NCBI RefSeq assembly: GCF_003260195.1
Contig: NZ_QEIH01000005.1
Coordinates: forward strand, 1 to 64,000
Direction: 5' to 3'
Source: Lutibacter citreus
GTDB lineage: Bacteria; Bacteroidota; Bacteroidia; Flavobacteriales; Flavobacteriaceae
DNA: 64,000 nt
The number at the start of each line of letters is the position of its first letter. Position 1 is the stretch's first letter. A model generated the notes under the pieces. That model did not search any database, was not told where the DNA came from, and worked only from the letters and a program-made list of their open reading frames with translations. A program made the position numbers and the translations under genes. Of the stretch, positions 1-7,251 are shown piece after piece.

Positions 1-105
1 GATTTAAGACCAAACCTTAAGTTCAATCATTTTTTTGCCACTCAAAGGCTAAAAAAAATTGTTTAACTGGATAAATATGAAACGAATTAACCATTAAAAA
101 AGGTC

Positions 106-129
106 AACCTATTTCAGTATAATACAAGA
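106..129. repeat. Short direct repeat, copy 1
   Basis: The first 21 bases beginning AACCTATTTCAGT match 19 of 21 bases at 1014-1034. The two copies lie about 0.9 kb apart and bracket the two small genes at 202-591 and 741-980. This may be a leftover of duplication or of a cassette boundary, or chance in AT-rich DNA. Confidence 0.35.
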
Positions 130-201
130 TTCGGATTTCTTAATTGAATTATTAGTATTACTTTTGAAACACTAAAATATTTCATAATAAATTCTTAGTT
201 T

Positions 202-591
202 ATGCCATACCAAGATGTGTTTGTTCTTTTCTGGAAACAAGTAGAAGAAAGTGTTAAAGAAGGTAACTTTGCTAAATTAACTATGGCTAAGACCATTGGT
301 AAGCCTAATTTGAAAAATATATTTGTTAGACCAATATATTCTGAAGAAGGCTTTAAGGCATTGGTAAAAATGCGTTACAGAGATAAAGAAACCGAGGATA
401 CTGAAGAGGAACTTTCATTAGAAGAGGCTTTTGTGTTCATAAAATCACATCTTAAAAAGTCTTTCTCATCTGTTCTGTTATTTAGTACAGCAAAGGATGT
501 TACTTTTAAAATTAATAAAAAGGGAGCTGGTTCTATTACAGAGAATTCTCCAACATTTCATAACGTTACGCAAGCAGATAATAATTTATAA
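202..591 (+). CDS. Hypothetical protein, 129 aa
   Basis: I do not recognise a family. The product is soluble, with no signal peptide or membrane segment. Residues 1-60 are basic and mixed, residues 63-75 are strongly acidic (a TEDTEEELSLEE-type run), and the tail is Asn/Thr rich. The start ATG is at 202; the 201 bases before it hold no other gene. Codon use is like the AT-rich surroundings. It stands alone on the plus strand in an accessory stretch with small genes and an IS110 element, so a strain-specific gene is likely. Confidence 0.5.
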   Translation: MPYQDVFVLFWKQVEESVKEGNFAKLTMAKTIGKPNLKNIFVRPIYSEEGFKALVKMRYRDKETEDTEEELSLEEAFVFIKSHLKKSFSSVLLFSTAKDVTFKINKKGAGSITENSPTFHNVTQADNNL

Positions 592-740
592 TTGCTTTAA
601 AAGTGTTTTTCTTACAACGATTCCGTTCTGCTTTGCCACTTCTGTATTTTCAATTGTGCTAACGCACAGATTTTAAAGTTCATTTGAGGTCAGTCTTTCA
701 ATTCTGATCCCTCAATTTTCGTCAAATTCATTTCTGTACT

Positions 741-980
741 TTATAGGTTACGAGATTTTAATTCTTCGGCTAATACTTTAATTTTTTTTCCATTTTTTAT
801 AAAAGGATAGGTTAAAAGTAATGGGAGAAATGTAAAAAATCCAAAGCCGTTTTTAACTGTACTAAATATAAAAATACCCACACAAAAACCAATAATTATT
901 GCATTAACCATTTTGTTATATTGTATTTTCTCTTTTTCTTTAAGTAACTCTTCGTTAGTTAAATTGGTGAATTCTTTCAT
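741..980 (-). CDS. Small membrane protein, 79 aa
   Basis: A charged N-terminal helix (residues 1-20, rich in Glu and Lys) precedes two hydrophobic stretches at about residues 23-42 and 47-60, then a basic C-terminal tail. This is the layout of a two-helix inner-membrane protein with both ends in the cytoplasm. No family is recognised. It sits alone between a plus-strand hypothetical gene and the ubiquitin-like gene, about 30 bases from a short direct repeat. Confidence 0.5.
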   Translation of the reverse strand: MKEFTNLTNEELLKEKEKIQYNKMVNAIIIGFCVGIFIFSTVKNGFGFFTFLPLLLTYPFIKNGKKIKVLAEELKSRNL

Positions 981-1013
981 CTTTATTTGTAATTAATTAT
1001 TTAATTTTTAGTT

Positions 1014-1037
1014 AACCTATTTCAGTTTATTACAGAG
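1014..1037. repeat. Short direct repeat, copy 2
   Basis: Partner of the copy at 106-129; the first 21 bases match at 19 positions. The gap from 981 to 1309 holds no gene. Apart from this repeat it contains a small hairpin of the form GAAAATCA...TGATTTTTC at about 1131-1148. It also contains the downstream region of the minus-strand ubiquitin-like gene. Confidence 0.35.
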
Positions 1038-1309
1038 CTTAAAACTGTATTAGTCAAAAGTATTAGTAATAGTATTTTTTTCATTGTTTTAAATTATTTA
1101 CAACGAGTTTTTATAAGATTTGTTCGAATGGAAAATCAGTGATTTTTCGGTTGAAGCAAATTATTCCTTAAATGTTTGTGTTAGTTTAAATGCAAGCATA
1201 AATTTTATAAGTTGTTATTCACAGCATTTATCTCATTAGTTCTATTTGAAACTTTGTTGGTTTCAAATAATTCTTTTAAATATTCTGTTTGTTTAATAAA
1301 ATTTTATTT

Positions 1310-1852
1310 TTATTCTTTGAGAACTTTAATAATTGTTTTTACTCCTACTTCATTTTTAATATCAACAAAATATAATCCTTCGTTTCCTATGATATCTAAA
1401 CTCACTTTTTCAACATTATTAAAATTACTATTCAAGATATTCTGTCCAAGCAAGTTTCTTATTTTTATATTTATTTTCAAAAATGATTGATTTAAATCAA
1501 TAGTTATTCTTCCATTTGACGGATTCGGATATAGAGATAAGTTTTTGCTGAATTTTATATCATCAGTACTTAAAGTGGTTTCTGTTTTTAAATGTAATAT
1601 AGCTTCCTTTTGTATGTTGTAATCTGATAGAGTTTTTCCATCTAAAAGCTTTGTATCACTGAAGTACAGTGTTTGTTGGTCGGGTAGGATACTTTCTTTA
1701 TCTTGAATTTTTGCTTTTACACTTTCTATAGTATCTTGTGCATCTACCTCTAATGTTATAAACTTCCCTGTAGGCGTTTTCACAAAAATCTGCATTCCAA
1801 GTCCATTGAAATGGGAAAGCATTATGAACATTATTAGAATCAAGTATTTCAT
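1310..1852 (-). CDS. Secreted ubiquitin-like protein with type IX sorting domain
   Basis: Three parts are visible. Residues 1-19 form a short hydrophobic signal peptide ending in GLG, so cleavage would leave a protein starting MQIFVK, exactly as ubiquitin does. Residues 20-88 align without gaps to ubiquitin 1-69, with 51 of 69 identical. Lys6, 11, 27, 29, 33 and 63 are kept, but Lys48 is Thr. The hydrophobic patch is changed (Leu8 to Pro, Ile44 to Tyr, Val70 to Lys) and the LRLRGG tail is absent. After a linker of about 16 residues, residues 105-180 form a type A T9SS C-terminal domain opening with the usual YPNPSNG motif. The protein should therefore be exported and sorted across the outer membrane rather than conjugated. 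A secreted ubiquitin is known from Bacteroides fragilis; a T9SS fusion is an inference from sequence. The start lies 25 bases from a long palindrome. Confidence 0.9.
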   Translation of the reverse strand: MKYLILIMFIMLSHFNGLGMQIFVKTPTGKFITLEVDAQDTIESVKAKIQDKESILPDQQTLYFSDTKLLDGKTLSDYNIQKEAILHLKTETTLSTDDIKFSKNLSLYPNPSNGRITIDLNQSFLKINIKIRNLLGQNILNSNFNNVEKVSLDIIGNEGLYFVDIKNEVGVKTIIKVLKE

Positions 1853-1877
1853 AAGTTATAGTTTTTTTGATATGTTT

Positions 1878-2003
1878 GCTAACGGAATTGTGTATGGTTA
1901 GTTGCGTGGTTAAGCAACTAATTTAGTAAACAAATACGAACCCTAGAAAATTCCGAAGGAATTTTCCAAATAAGCACTTGCCAAAGCAATTAATTATACA
2001 CGG
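1878..2003. repeat. Long imperfect palindrome, interrupted by IS110 element
   Basis: The left arm is 1878-1904. The right arm starts at 1987 and is cut at 2003-2005, continuing after the insertion sequence at 3230-3237. When rejoined, both arms are 27 bases. Of the pairs, 18 are Watson-Crick, 8 are G-T and one is A-C. Inside lies a second hairpin with a perfect 9-base stem and 3-base loop (1946-1966). The outer box GCTAAC pairs with GTTGGC, which recalls integron attC sites or REP elements. No integron integrase is present in the window. Confidence 0.7.
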
Positions 2004-2039
2004 CTTAATTTAGCATTTTAATAAAAACACTAAATTAAG

Positions 2040-2226
2040 ACAAATAAATAAGAAAGCACAAAAGAGAGGAATAAGGTTATTATATACGCAGAGACTATAG
2101 ATCTCGTCAACATTGAAAATCCCCTCTCTTTTCTACACAGATTTCGTACAGTTCTATGAGGCTTTAAGACCTCGATTTTAAGTCGTTGAAACTCGCGTAG
2201 ATTGTCCTTTCAAAAAACATCTACTT
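2040..2226 (+). ncRNA. Candidate IS110 bridge RNA region
   Basis: The non-coding left end holds several possible stems. AAAAGAGAGG near 2057 pairs with CCTCTCTTTT near 2126. GAGG pairs with CCTC around a near-palindromic loop at 2158-2173. GTAGAT near 2197 pairs with ATCTAC just before the start codon. In IS110-group elements this position encodes the structured bridge RNA that pairs with target and donor DNA. The exact RNA ends and guide loops are not resolved here. Confidence 0.5.
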
Positions 2227-3198
2227 ATGAATAAAGATATAAAATATTTTGGAATAGACATTAGTCATTTAATATTTGATGTTACTGATTCCGAAGGGAA
2301 TTACTATCAGTTTAAAAACACGGTTTCTGGTTTTAAAAAGTTTGTAAAACTCTTGAAAATTAATAGTCATTGTGTTATGGAAGCAACAGGCTATTATCAT
2401 TATCAATTGGCCTATTATTTATTAGAGTCAGGGATTAAAGTTTCAGTAGAAAATCCATTAGCTGTTAAACGCTTTATACAGATGAAATTGTCAAAGATCA
2501 AGACAGATAAAAGTGATTCTAAACTTATCTGTGAATATGCAAAGCAGGTAGAATTAAAGCTTTGGAAAGGGAATTCTAAACATCAAACAGAATGTTTGCA
2601 AATGACCAGACTCCTTGCTGTATATACAAAACAAAGCACCATGTTGAAAAACAAATTACATGGCGAAGCTGTTTTAGGAAACCCAAGTAAGGCGGTTGTG
2701 AGTTCTTTGAACCGCAGTTTAAAGCAGGTTCAAAAAGAAATGAACACCTTGGAGGATAAACTAATGATATTAGTTAAAGAAGTACATAGAGATGTATTAA
2801 CTCGCTTAAAAAGTATTCCAGGCATTGGAGCGAAAACATCCTTAATGTTAGTGGTTTTAACAGATGGATTTGAGCGTTTCACAAGCGGAAGTGAATTGTG
2901 CAGTTATGCAGGTTTAACTCCTGTGATTAGGAAAAGTGGAAGCAGTGTAAATGGACGCAGTAGGATTAGTAAAATAGGAAATCAAAAGCTTCGAAGTTTA
3001 TTATTTATGTGTAGTTTTAATGCCTGTAAATATAACAAAGCATGCCGAGATATATATGAGCGAATAGTTGCTAAAGGAAAGAGTAAAAAATTAGCATTAA
3101 TTGCAGTTTGTAATAAGTTGTTAAAACAAGCTTTTGCAATCGCTAAATCAGGATTAATATACGATGACACCTATAGAAGTACTTTAGTGAAAAATTAA
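2227..3198 (+). CDS. IS110-family transposase (recombinase)
   Basis: At 323 aa it has the normal family length. The N-terminal RuvC-like DEDD domain shows Asp11 in FGIDIS, Glu52 in MEATG, and Asp94 and Asp97 in KTDKSDSK. A central helical linker follows at about 120-185. The C-terminal Transposase_20 domain has the SIPGIGAKT helix-hairpin segment (about 196-204). It then has YAGLTPVIRKSGSS (227-240), the region that carries the family's catalytic serine. The reading frame is unbroken, so the enzyme may be active. The start ATG directly follows the putative bridge RNA. Confidence 0.92.
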   Translation: MNKDIKYFGIDISHLIFDVTDSEGNYYQFKNTVSGFKKFVKLLKINSHCVMEATGYYHYQLAYYLLESGIKVSVENPLAVKRFIQMKLSKIKTDKSDSKLICEYAKQVELKLWKGNSKHQTECLQMTRLLAVYTKQSTMLKNKLHGEAVLGNPSKAVVSSLNRSLKQVQKEMNTLEDKLMILVKEVHRDVLTRLKSIPGIGAKTSLMLVVLTDGFERFTSGSELCSYAGLTPVIRKSGSSVNGRSRISKIGNQKLRSLLFMCSFNACKYNKACRDIYERIVAKGKSKKLALIAVCNKLLKQAFAIAKSGLIYDDTYRSTLVKN

Positions 3199-3231
3199 TC
3201 AATTTTTACTTGTTTTTTACCACAGTACTTT

Positions 3232-3240
3232 GTTGGCATT
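3232..3240. repeat. Inverted 9-mer flanking a lipoprotein gene, left copy
   Basis: GTTGGCATT here is the exact reverse complement of AATGCCAAC at 3950-3958. The first six bases are also the outer box of the interrupted palindrome. The pair brackets the lipoprotein gene at 3297-3911. Confidence 0.35.
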
Positions 3241-3296
3241 TCGTTGTTTTTTCAACTGTCGTTCTATTGTTAACCCGTTTATGTAGTTATATGAAA

Positions 3297-3911
3297 CTAA
3301 ATTTCATTTACCGCAGATTCTCCTGTTAAATTATTGAAAAACAAACCTGTCCAAGTGCCTTTTAATTCTAAAAACTCGCCTGTGGTATTTTCCCTGAATG
3401 TTGCTAAAAAACTAGCTTTATTTTTTCTGAGAAAAAGAGTGTAATTTGTAGTTAATGTACTTCTTGGATTAAGCATAAGGGAAGTTTTAGTATAATCAGA
3501 AAATGGGAAAAACGATTCTTCTTGTGTTAAAGGCACATAAACTCCTCCTTCTAGATAACTGTAACTTTCTGATAATAGACTCAATTCTTTTGTAACAGAA
3601 ACGCGAACTTCTTTATAATTAAGCTTTGTGAATTCTAATGAATCATTAAATTTGAATATTGAACTACCTTGCCAATCTTTAAGTGGCTCAATAACTATAG
3701 GCATAGTTGTATCAGCGTCATTTTTGAAATAAAATTCGGGAATCTTTTCTTCTATTATACTTTGTCCGTCAGTTGTGTCTAATTTCCATTCTATTGAAAT
3801 TAATTCGTAAGATTTTAATGTTTGTTCATCATCAATTGAACTTTCATTGCTATGGCACGAGATTAATCCAATTGATAAAAATAATCCGATAAATGTTTTG
3901 TGAATTTTCAT
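3297..3911 (-). CDS. Predicted lipoprotein of unknown function, 204 aa
   Basis: Residues 1-18 form a signal peptide ending in the lipobox LISC, with Cys19 as the lipidated residue. Ser, Asn and acidic residues follow it. The remainder is a beta-rich domain; two segments with Trp-Lys and Gly-Thr-Trp-Thr resemble lipocalin-like or DUF4488-type repeats, but this is only an impression. No catalytic motif is seen. It stands alone beside the IS110 element and is flanked by a 9-base inverted repeat, which suggests a recently acquired gene. Confidence 0.6.
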   Translation of the reverse strand: MKIHKTFIGLFLSIGLISCHSNESSIDDEQTLKSYELISIEWKLDTTDGQSIIEEKIPEFYFKNDADTTMPIVIEPLKDWQGSSIFKFNDSLEFTKLNYKEVRVSVTKELSLLSESYSYLEGGVYVPLTQEESFFPFSDYTKTSLMLNPRSTLTTNYTLFLRKNKASFLATFRENTTGEFLELKGTWTGLFFNNLTGESAVNEI

Positions 3912-4111
3912 TTTGTTTACTTTTTATAATTTGAGTTTTTTTTTCAATGAATGCCAACTCGTTATAACTATAACCAACTTGTTTTATCTCATCATTAAAT
4001 AGGAATAAAAACACTTATAGAATAAATAAATTTTATTGTTGCAATTTTTTCAAAACAAATTTACTAAAAGAGGTTAATAAATTATCTGATGTTTATCATA
4101 TAATAAAATTG

Positions 4112-4144
4112 AAATAAAAAAAAACACCTCAAAAGAGGTGTTTT
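4112..4144 (-). terminator. Terminator after the DUF2911 pair
   Basis: A 10-base stem AAAACACCTC / GAGGTGTTTT with a 4-base loop is followed, on the minus strand, by a long U run. It closes the minus-strand transcript of the two DUF2911 genes. Confidence 0.8.
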
Positions 4145-4170
4145 AATATCATATTAAATAAGTAGTAATT

Positions 4171-4662
4171 TTATTGCACAGGAATAAAGAAACGTGCTTT
4201 TTCCCAAGAAAATTGAATTCCTTTTTTTAATATTTTAAAAGTCATTTCTTCTTGGTTATCATCTACCATTTTTGGTTTCACTTTAAAACGTACTAAATCG
4301 TTCGCTTTATCGTAACCGTTAGAACCCCAAGCATCATTCTTTTTACTTAAAATAAATGTCCATTGTTCTCCAGATGTTGGAATAATAAAAACTCCATATT
4401 TACCAGCAGGAACTGTTTTACCTTTCATTTTTACATCTTTATCAAATGAAATAGTTGTGTTTTCATTAGCACCAGCTCTCCATACTTTATTAAAAGGAAC
4501 TAATTCTCCCCAGATAGCACGATCTTTAACACTTGGTGCTCCAAAATCTATTTCAACCATTGTTTCGCCAATTTTTTTAGCTGATTGTTTTCTAGGGCTT
4601 TTTTGAGCAAATGTAATAGTTGTTATTAATAGTAATAATAACGTAAGTTTTAATTTTTTCAT
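4171..4662 (-). CDS. DUF2911 family exported protein
   Basis: The start at 4662 was chosen because the protein then opens with MKKLKLTLLLLL and a signal peptide ending TFAQ. An in-frame ATG at 4683 would add seven residues and overlap the upstream gene. Family features are the segments VEIDFGAPSVKDRAIWGELVP, KVWRAGANE and a PAGKYGVFIIP strand, typical of DUF2911 beta-sandwich proteins of Bacteroidota. The function is unknown; a periplasmic location is expected. It is a paralogue of the neighbour 8 bases upstream and is surely co-transcribed with it. Confidence 0.85.
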   Translation of the reverse strand: MKKLKLTLLLLLITTITFAQKSPRKQSAKKIGETMVEIDFGAPSVKDRAIWGELVPFNKVWRAGANENTTISFDKDVKMKGKTVPAGKYGVFIIPTSGEQWTFILSKKNDAWGSNGYDKANDLVRFKVKPKMVDDNQEEMTFKILKKGIQFSWEKARFFIPVQ

Positions 4663-4670
4663 TGTAGATT

Positions 4671-5510
4671 TTATTTTTGCCAAGCGGCAATTGATTCTTT
4701 ATTCATTTTTACATAATCAGCATTGTTTGCTTTTGTAGCTGCTTCTAAAGATTTTTTAGCAGTTGCAATAGCTCCAGTTTTATCTCCTAAATCAGCTTGT
4801 ATTAAACTCATTCTACGTAAATGCCAAAATTTAGCATCTTTAGCAGTTGCTTTTTCCATCCATTTTAAAGCTGTTTTCAAATCTTTACCTGATGTATGGT
4901 AGTACGTTGCTGCTTGAAAATAATCGTCTTGCGTTGGACCAGACATTGCATTTTCAATACTTTTTAAAGCTAATTTATCAGTTGGCACTTCAAAAGGAAC
5001 GGTTGCTACAGTATTTTCCCAAATAAATTCAAGAGTTGCACCGTTATTAGAAATTCCATTAATATCAATAGTAAAAGATTCTACACTAAACGGAATGTTT
5101 AGAGTATTAGCAGTTGTTTTTACGGCAACTTTATTATCATCCCATTTTTGTGGTGTTCCCCAGTTATTTGTGTCTTCATAAAAAATAACTTCCCAAGAAT
5201 CTTTGTTTGGAATGGTATAAATTGCATAAGTACCTTTTTTTAATTCTTTACCATCAATTTTCACATTATCACTAAATGTAATTTTTGTATTGGCATTAGC
5301 CCCAGTTCTCCATGTTTTACCAAAAGGAACTAAATCTCCAAATATAACTCTTCCTCTGGCTGCAGGTCTAGAATATTCTAAAGTAACATCTGTAAGACCA
5401 ACAACTTGTTCAACTTTAGATAACGGACTTGGTTGAGGTGTTTTAATTTGAGCGTCTATTGTTGAGGAGACCCCAACAAATAATAAGGCAATAAATAATT
5501 TTTTTAGCAT
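4671..5510 (-). CDS. DUF2911 protein with C-terminal TPR-like helices
   Basis: A signal peptide of about 20 residues (cleavage after IDA) leads to a DUF2911 domain at about 25-165, with the same GDLVPFGKTWRTGAN signature as its paralogue. Residues 180-279 are alpha-helical with Ala-rich repeats (ALKWMEKATAKD, AIATAKKSLEAA) typical of tetratricopeptide repeats. The N-terminal half and the whole downstream gene clearly derive from one ancestor. No enzyme motif is visible. It is the first gene of a two-gene transcript ending in the terminator at 4112. Confidence 0.85.
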   Translation of the reverse strand: MLKKLFIALLFVGVSSTIDAQIKTPQPSPLSKVEQVVGLTDVTLEYSRPAARGRVIFGDLVPFGKTWRTGANANTKITFSDNVKIDGKELKKGTYAIYTIPNKDSWEVIFYEDTNNWGTPQKWDDNKVAVKTTANTLNIPFSVESFTIDINGISNNGATLEFIWENTVATVPFEVPTDKLALKSIENAMSGPTQDDYFQAATYYHTSGKDLKTALKWMEKATAKDAKFWHLRRMSLIQADLGDKTGAIATAKKSLEAATKANNADYVKMNKESIAAWQK

Positions 5511-5532
5511 AGTTTTAGTTTTTGTTTAGTAA

Positions 5533-5540
5533 CAAATATA
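5533..5540 (-). promoter_or_regulatory. Minus-10-like box for the DUF2911 operon
   Basis: On the minus strand this reads TATATTTG, a full match to the TAnnTTTG box of Bacteroidota, 23 bases before the start codon. No TTTG partner is clear upstream. Confidence 0.5.
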
Positions 5541-5610
5541 ACATATAAGAAACCCTAATATTTTGGGGGAACAGATTTTTAACAATTATTTAAGAAGCAA
5601 TACTTACGGC

Positions 5611-7251
5611 TTAACTGTATTTTCTCTTTTTAATAAAGTTAAAAATGAGTCCAAATAACAGTAAAATTATTAAAGGAAGTATAATATTAATAAGTTGCCA
5701 TTTAGAAGATTCGGTAAAGGCTTTTTCTTTGTTTAGGAAGTTTATTTTTACAGTTTTAGAACGAATATTTATTAAACCAGAATCATCTAACAAATAATTT
5801 ACGGCATTCAATAAAAAATCTTTATTTCCAAAACGTTGGTTTGTCCATTTATCTAATCCTAATTCTAACGGTTGTCCCTTAGATACTTCATTTGCAATAA
5901 CGTCTCCATCGGCAATTAAAATAAGTTTATTATTAACACCGTTTTCTTTTAAGTTAGAAGATTTAAATGGCTTAATACGTCCGTTATAGGCAGATTTAAA
6001 CGCTCCTTCTAATAAAACAGCTAAAGGTTTATTTCCGTGCGAATATTCTTTAGGATCTGCTTTTTCACTAATAGATTTTAATGAAACTATTGATGGTACA
6101 CCAACAGGTTTAGATAACGGAGAGCTTTGCAATAATACTGTTTTTGAAATGTTGTTTTTTAACGTATCTATACTACTTGTAAATTTAAAATTTACGGCTT
6201 CAATATTGTTGTTAATTGGGTGGTTGTTTGTTGAATTTACTAGCGGAAAATAATTCCATTGAAAGTTATTAAACTGTGTTTTATTACCAACATTTCCTGT
6301 GGCTAAGGTTATTTGTGAACTGTATAAATCTGTTATTAAATTAGAATTGATTCTGGCTCCATAATTAAAAAATAAATCGGTTAACCCTAAATCTCTAGGG
6401 TAGGTGAGTGATTCACCAGTTTGCATTAAACTATCTAATTCAGCTTCAATATTATCAACTAGCCAAAGAGATTTACCACCATTCATAATAAATTGGTCCA
6501 TTGTAAATTTTTCTTCTTCGCTAAATTTTTCAGTTGGTTTTGCAATAATTGCTAAATCAAATTTGGTAAGTTCTTTTAATGTTTTTGTTGGGTATTTTTC
6601 AACTGAATCTAAGGTAAAAGGAGCTAATAAATAATATTCACTTAGTTTTTTTAAAAAATCGGCAATATGAAGATCATCTAATTCTCCATTACCTTTTATT
6701 ATTGCAATTTTTTTCGATTTTTTTGAAGTTATTTTATGTATAACGTTCGCAAAAGCATATTCTAAATTTTGAATTGAACTTTGTAATTGTTCATCTTGCG
6801 AATTAATAAATATATCCTTTAATAAGGAAACGAATTCAGATTTGTTTTTATAGATAACTTCAGCATAAGGAAAAATTACAATTTCTGAAAGTTTGCCATT
6901 TTCTTCAATTTGTAATCTGCTTGGCTTTAAACCTTTTTGAATTAATTTTTCACCAATATCCATTGGATTTATAAATCGAAACTGAATTTTTTTATTAATG
7001 GCTTTAAGTTCTTCTAAATGTAATTTGGTTTCAGTTTGTAATCGTTTAAATTCAGCAGGAAAATCACCTTGTAAATAAACTTTTACAACAATAGTTTCTT
7101 TTATATTTTCGGTTATTTTTTTGGTAGCTTCAGAAAGGGTGTATCTGTTATCTTCGGTTAAATCAAACCTTTTATAATAGCTTGATCCTAAAAAGTTTAT
7201 TAGAATTATAACTAATAAAAGAACTCCTATTTTAGAATAGTTAGTTTTCAT
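5611..7251 (-). CDS. gldG: Gliding motility protein GldG
   Basis: The 546 aa match the length of GldG. There is an N-terminal membrane anchor (about 8-25), a large periplasmic part with the ABC-type uncharacterised transport (GldG) fold, and a C-terminal membrane helix (about 522-542) followed by KKRK. The opening RFDLTEDNRYTLSEAT is characteristic. GldG works with GldF and the ATPase GldA in an ABC transporter needed for gliding in Flavobacterium. It overlaps the end of gldF by 11 bases, so translation is coupled. gldA is not in this window. Confidence 0.92.
   Translation of the reverse strand: MKTNYSKIGVLLLVIILINFLGSSYYKRFDLTEDNRYTLSEATKKITENIKETIVVKVYLQGDFPAEFKRLQTETKLHLEELKAINKKIQFRFINPMDIGEKLIQKGLKPSRLQIEENGKLSEIVIFPYAEVIYKNKSEFVSLLKDIFINSQDEQLQSSIQNLEYAFANVIHKITSKKSKKIAIIKGNGELDDLHIADFLKKLSEYYLLAPFTLDSVEKYPTKTLKELTKFDLAIIAKPTEKFSEEEKFTMDQFIMNGGKSLWLVDNIEAELDSLMQTGESLTYPRDLGLTDLFFNYGARINSNLITDLYSSQITLATGNVGNKTQFNNFQWNYFPLVNSTNNHPINNNIEAVNFKFTSSIDTLKNNISKTVLLQSSPLSKPVGVPSIVSLKSISEKADPKEYSHGNKPLAVLLEGAFKSAYNGRIKPFKSSNLKENGVNNKLILIADGDVIANEVSKGQPLELGLDKWTNQRFGNKDFLLNAVNYLLDDSGLINIRSKTVKINFLNKEKAFTESSKWQLINIILPLIILLLFGLIFNFIKKRKYS

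Larger units (their letters stand above)
2006..3229 (+). mobile_element. Complete IS110-family insertion sequence, about 1.22 kb
   Basis: The ends were deduced from the interrupted palindrome. A CT dinucleotide occurs at 2004-2005 and again at 3228-3229, and keeping only one copy restores a 27-base right arm of the flanking repeat. IS110 elements insert without terminal inverted repeats at a short core, often CT, so this fits the family. The left non-coding end is about 221 bases and the right end about 31 bases, the arrangement of the IS110 group rather than the IS1111 group. The single gene looks intact. The boundaries could be shifted by up to two bases because the core is shared. Confidence 0.75.

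Noticed and set aside
1212..1490. Open frame of 92 codons on the plus strand
   Set aside because: It lies opposite the end of the ubiquitin-like gene and its downstream region. It is rich in Phe/Leu as expected for the reverse of AT-rich DNA and has no family pattern.
2227..3198. IS1111-subgroup element
   Set aside because: The long non-coding end is upstream of the transposase and the right end is short, which is the IS110-group layout.
1878..3237. True integron with attC sites
   Set aside because: The palindrome is attC-like in shape, but no integrase gene and no array of further sites was found in the window, so only a resemblance is claimed.
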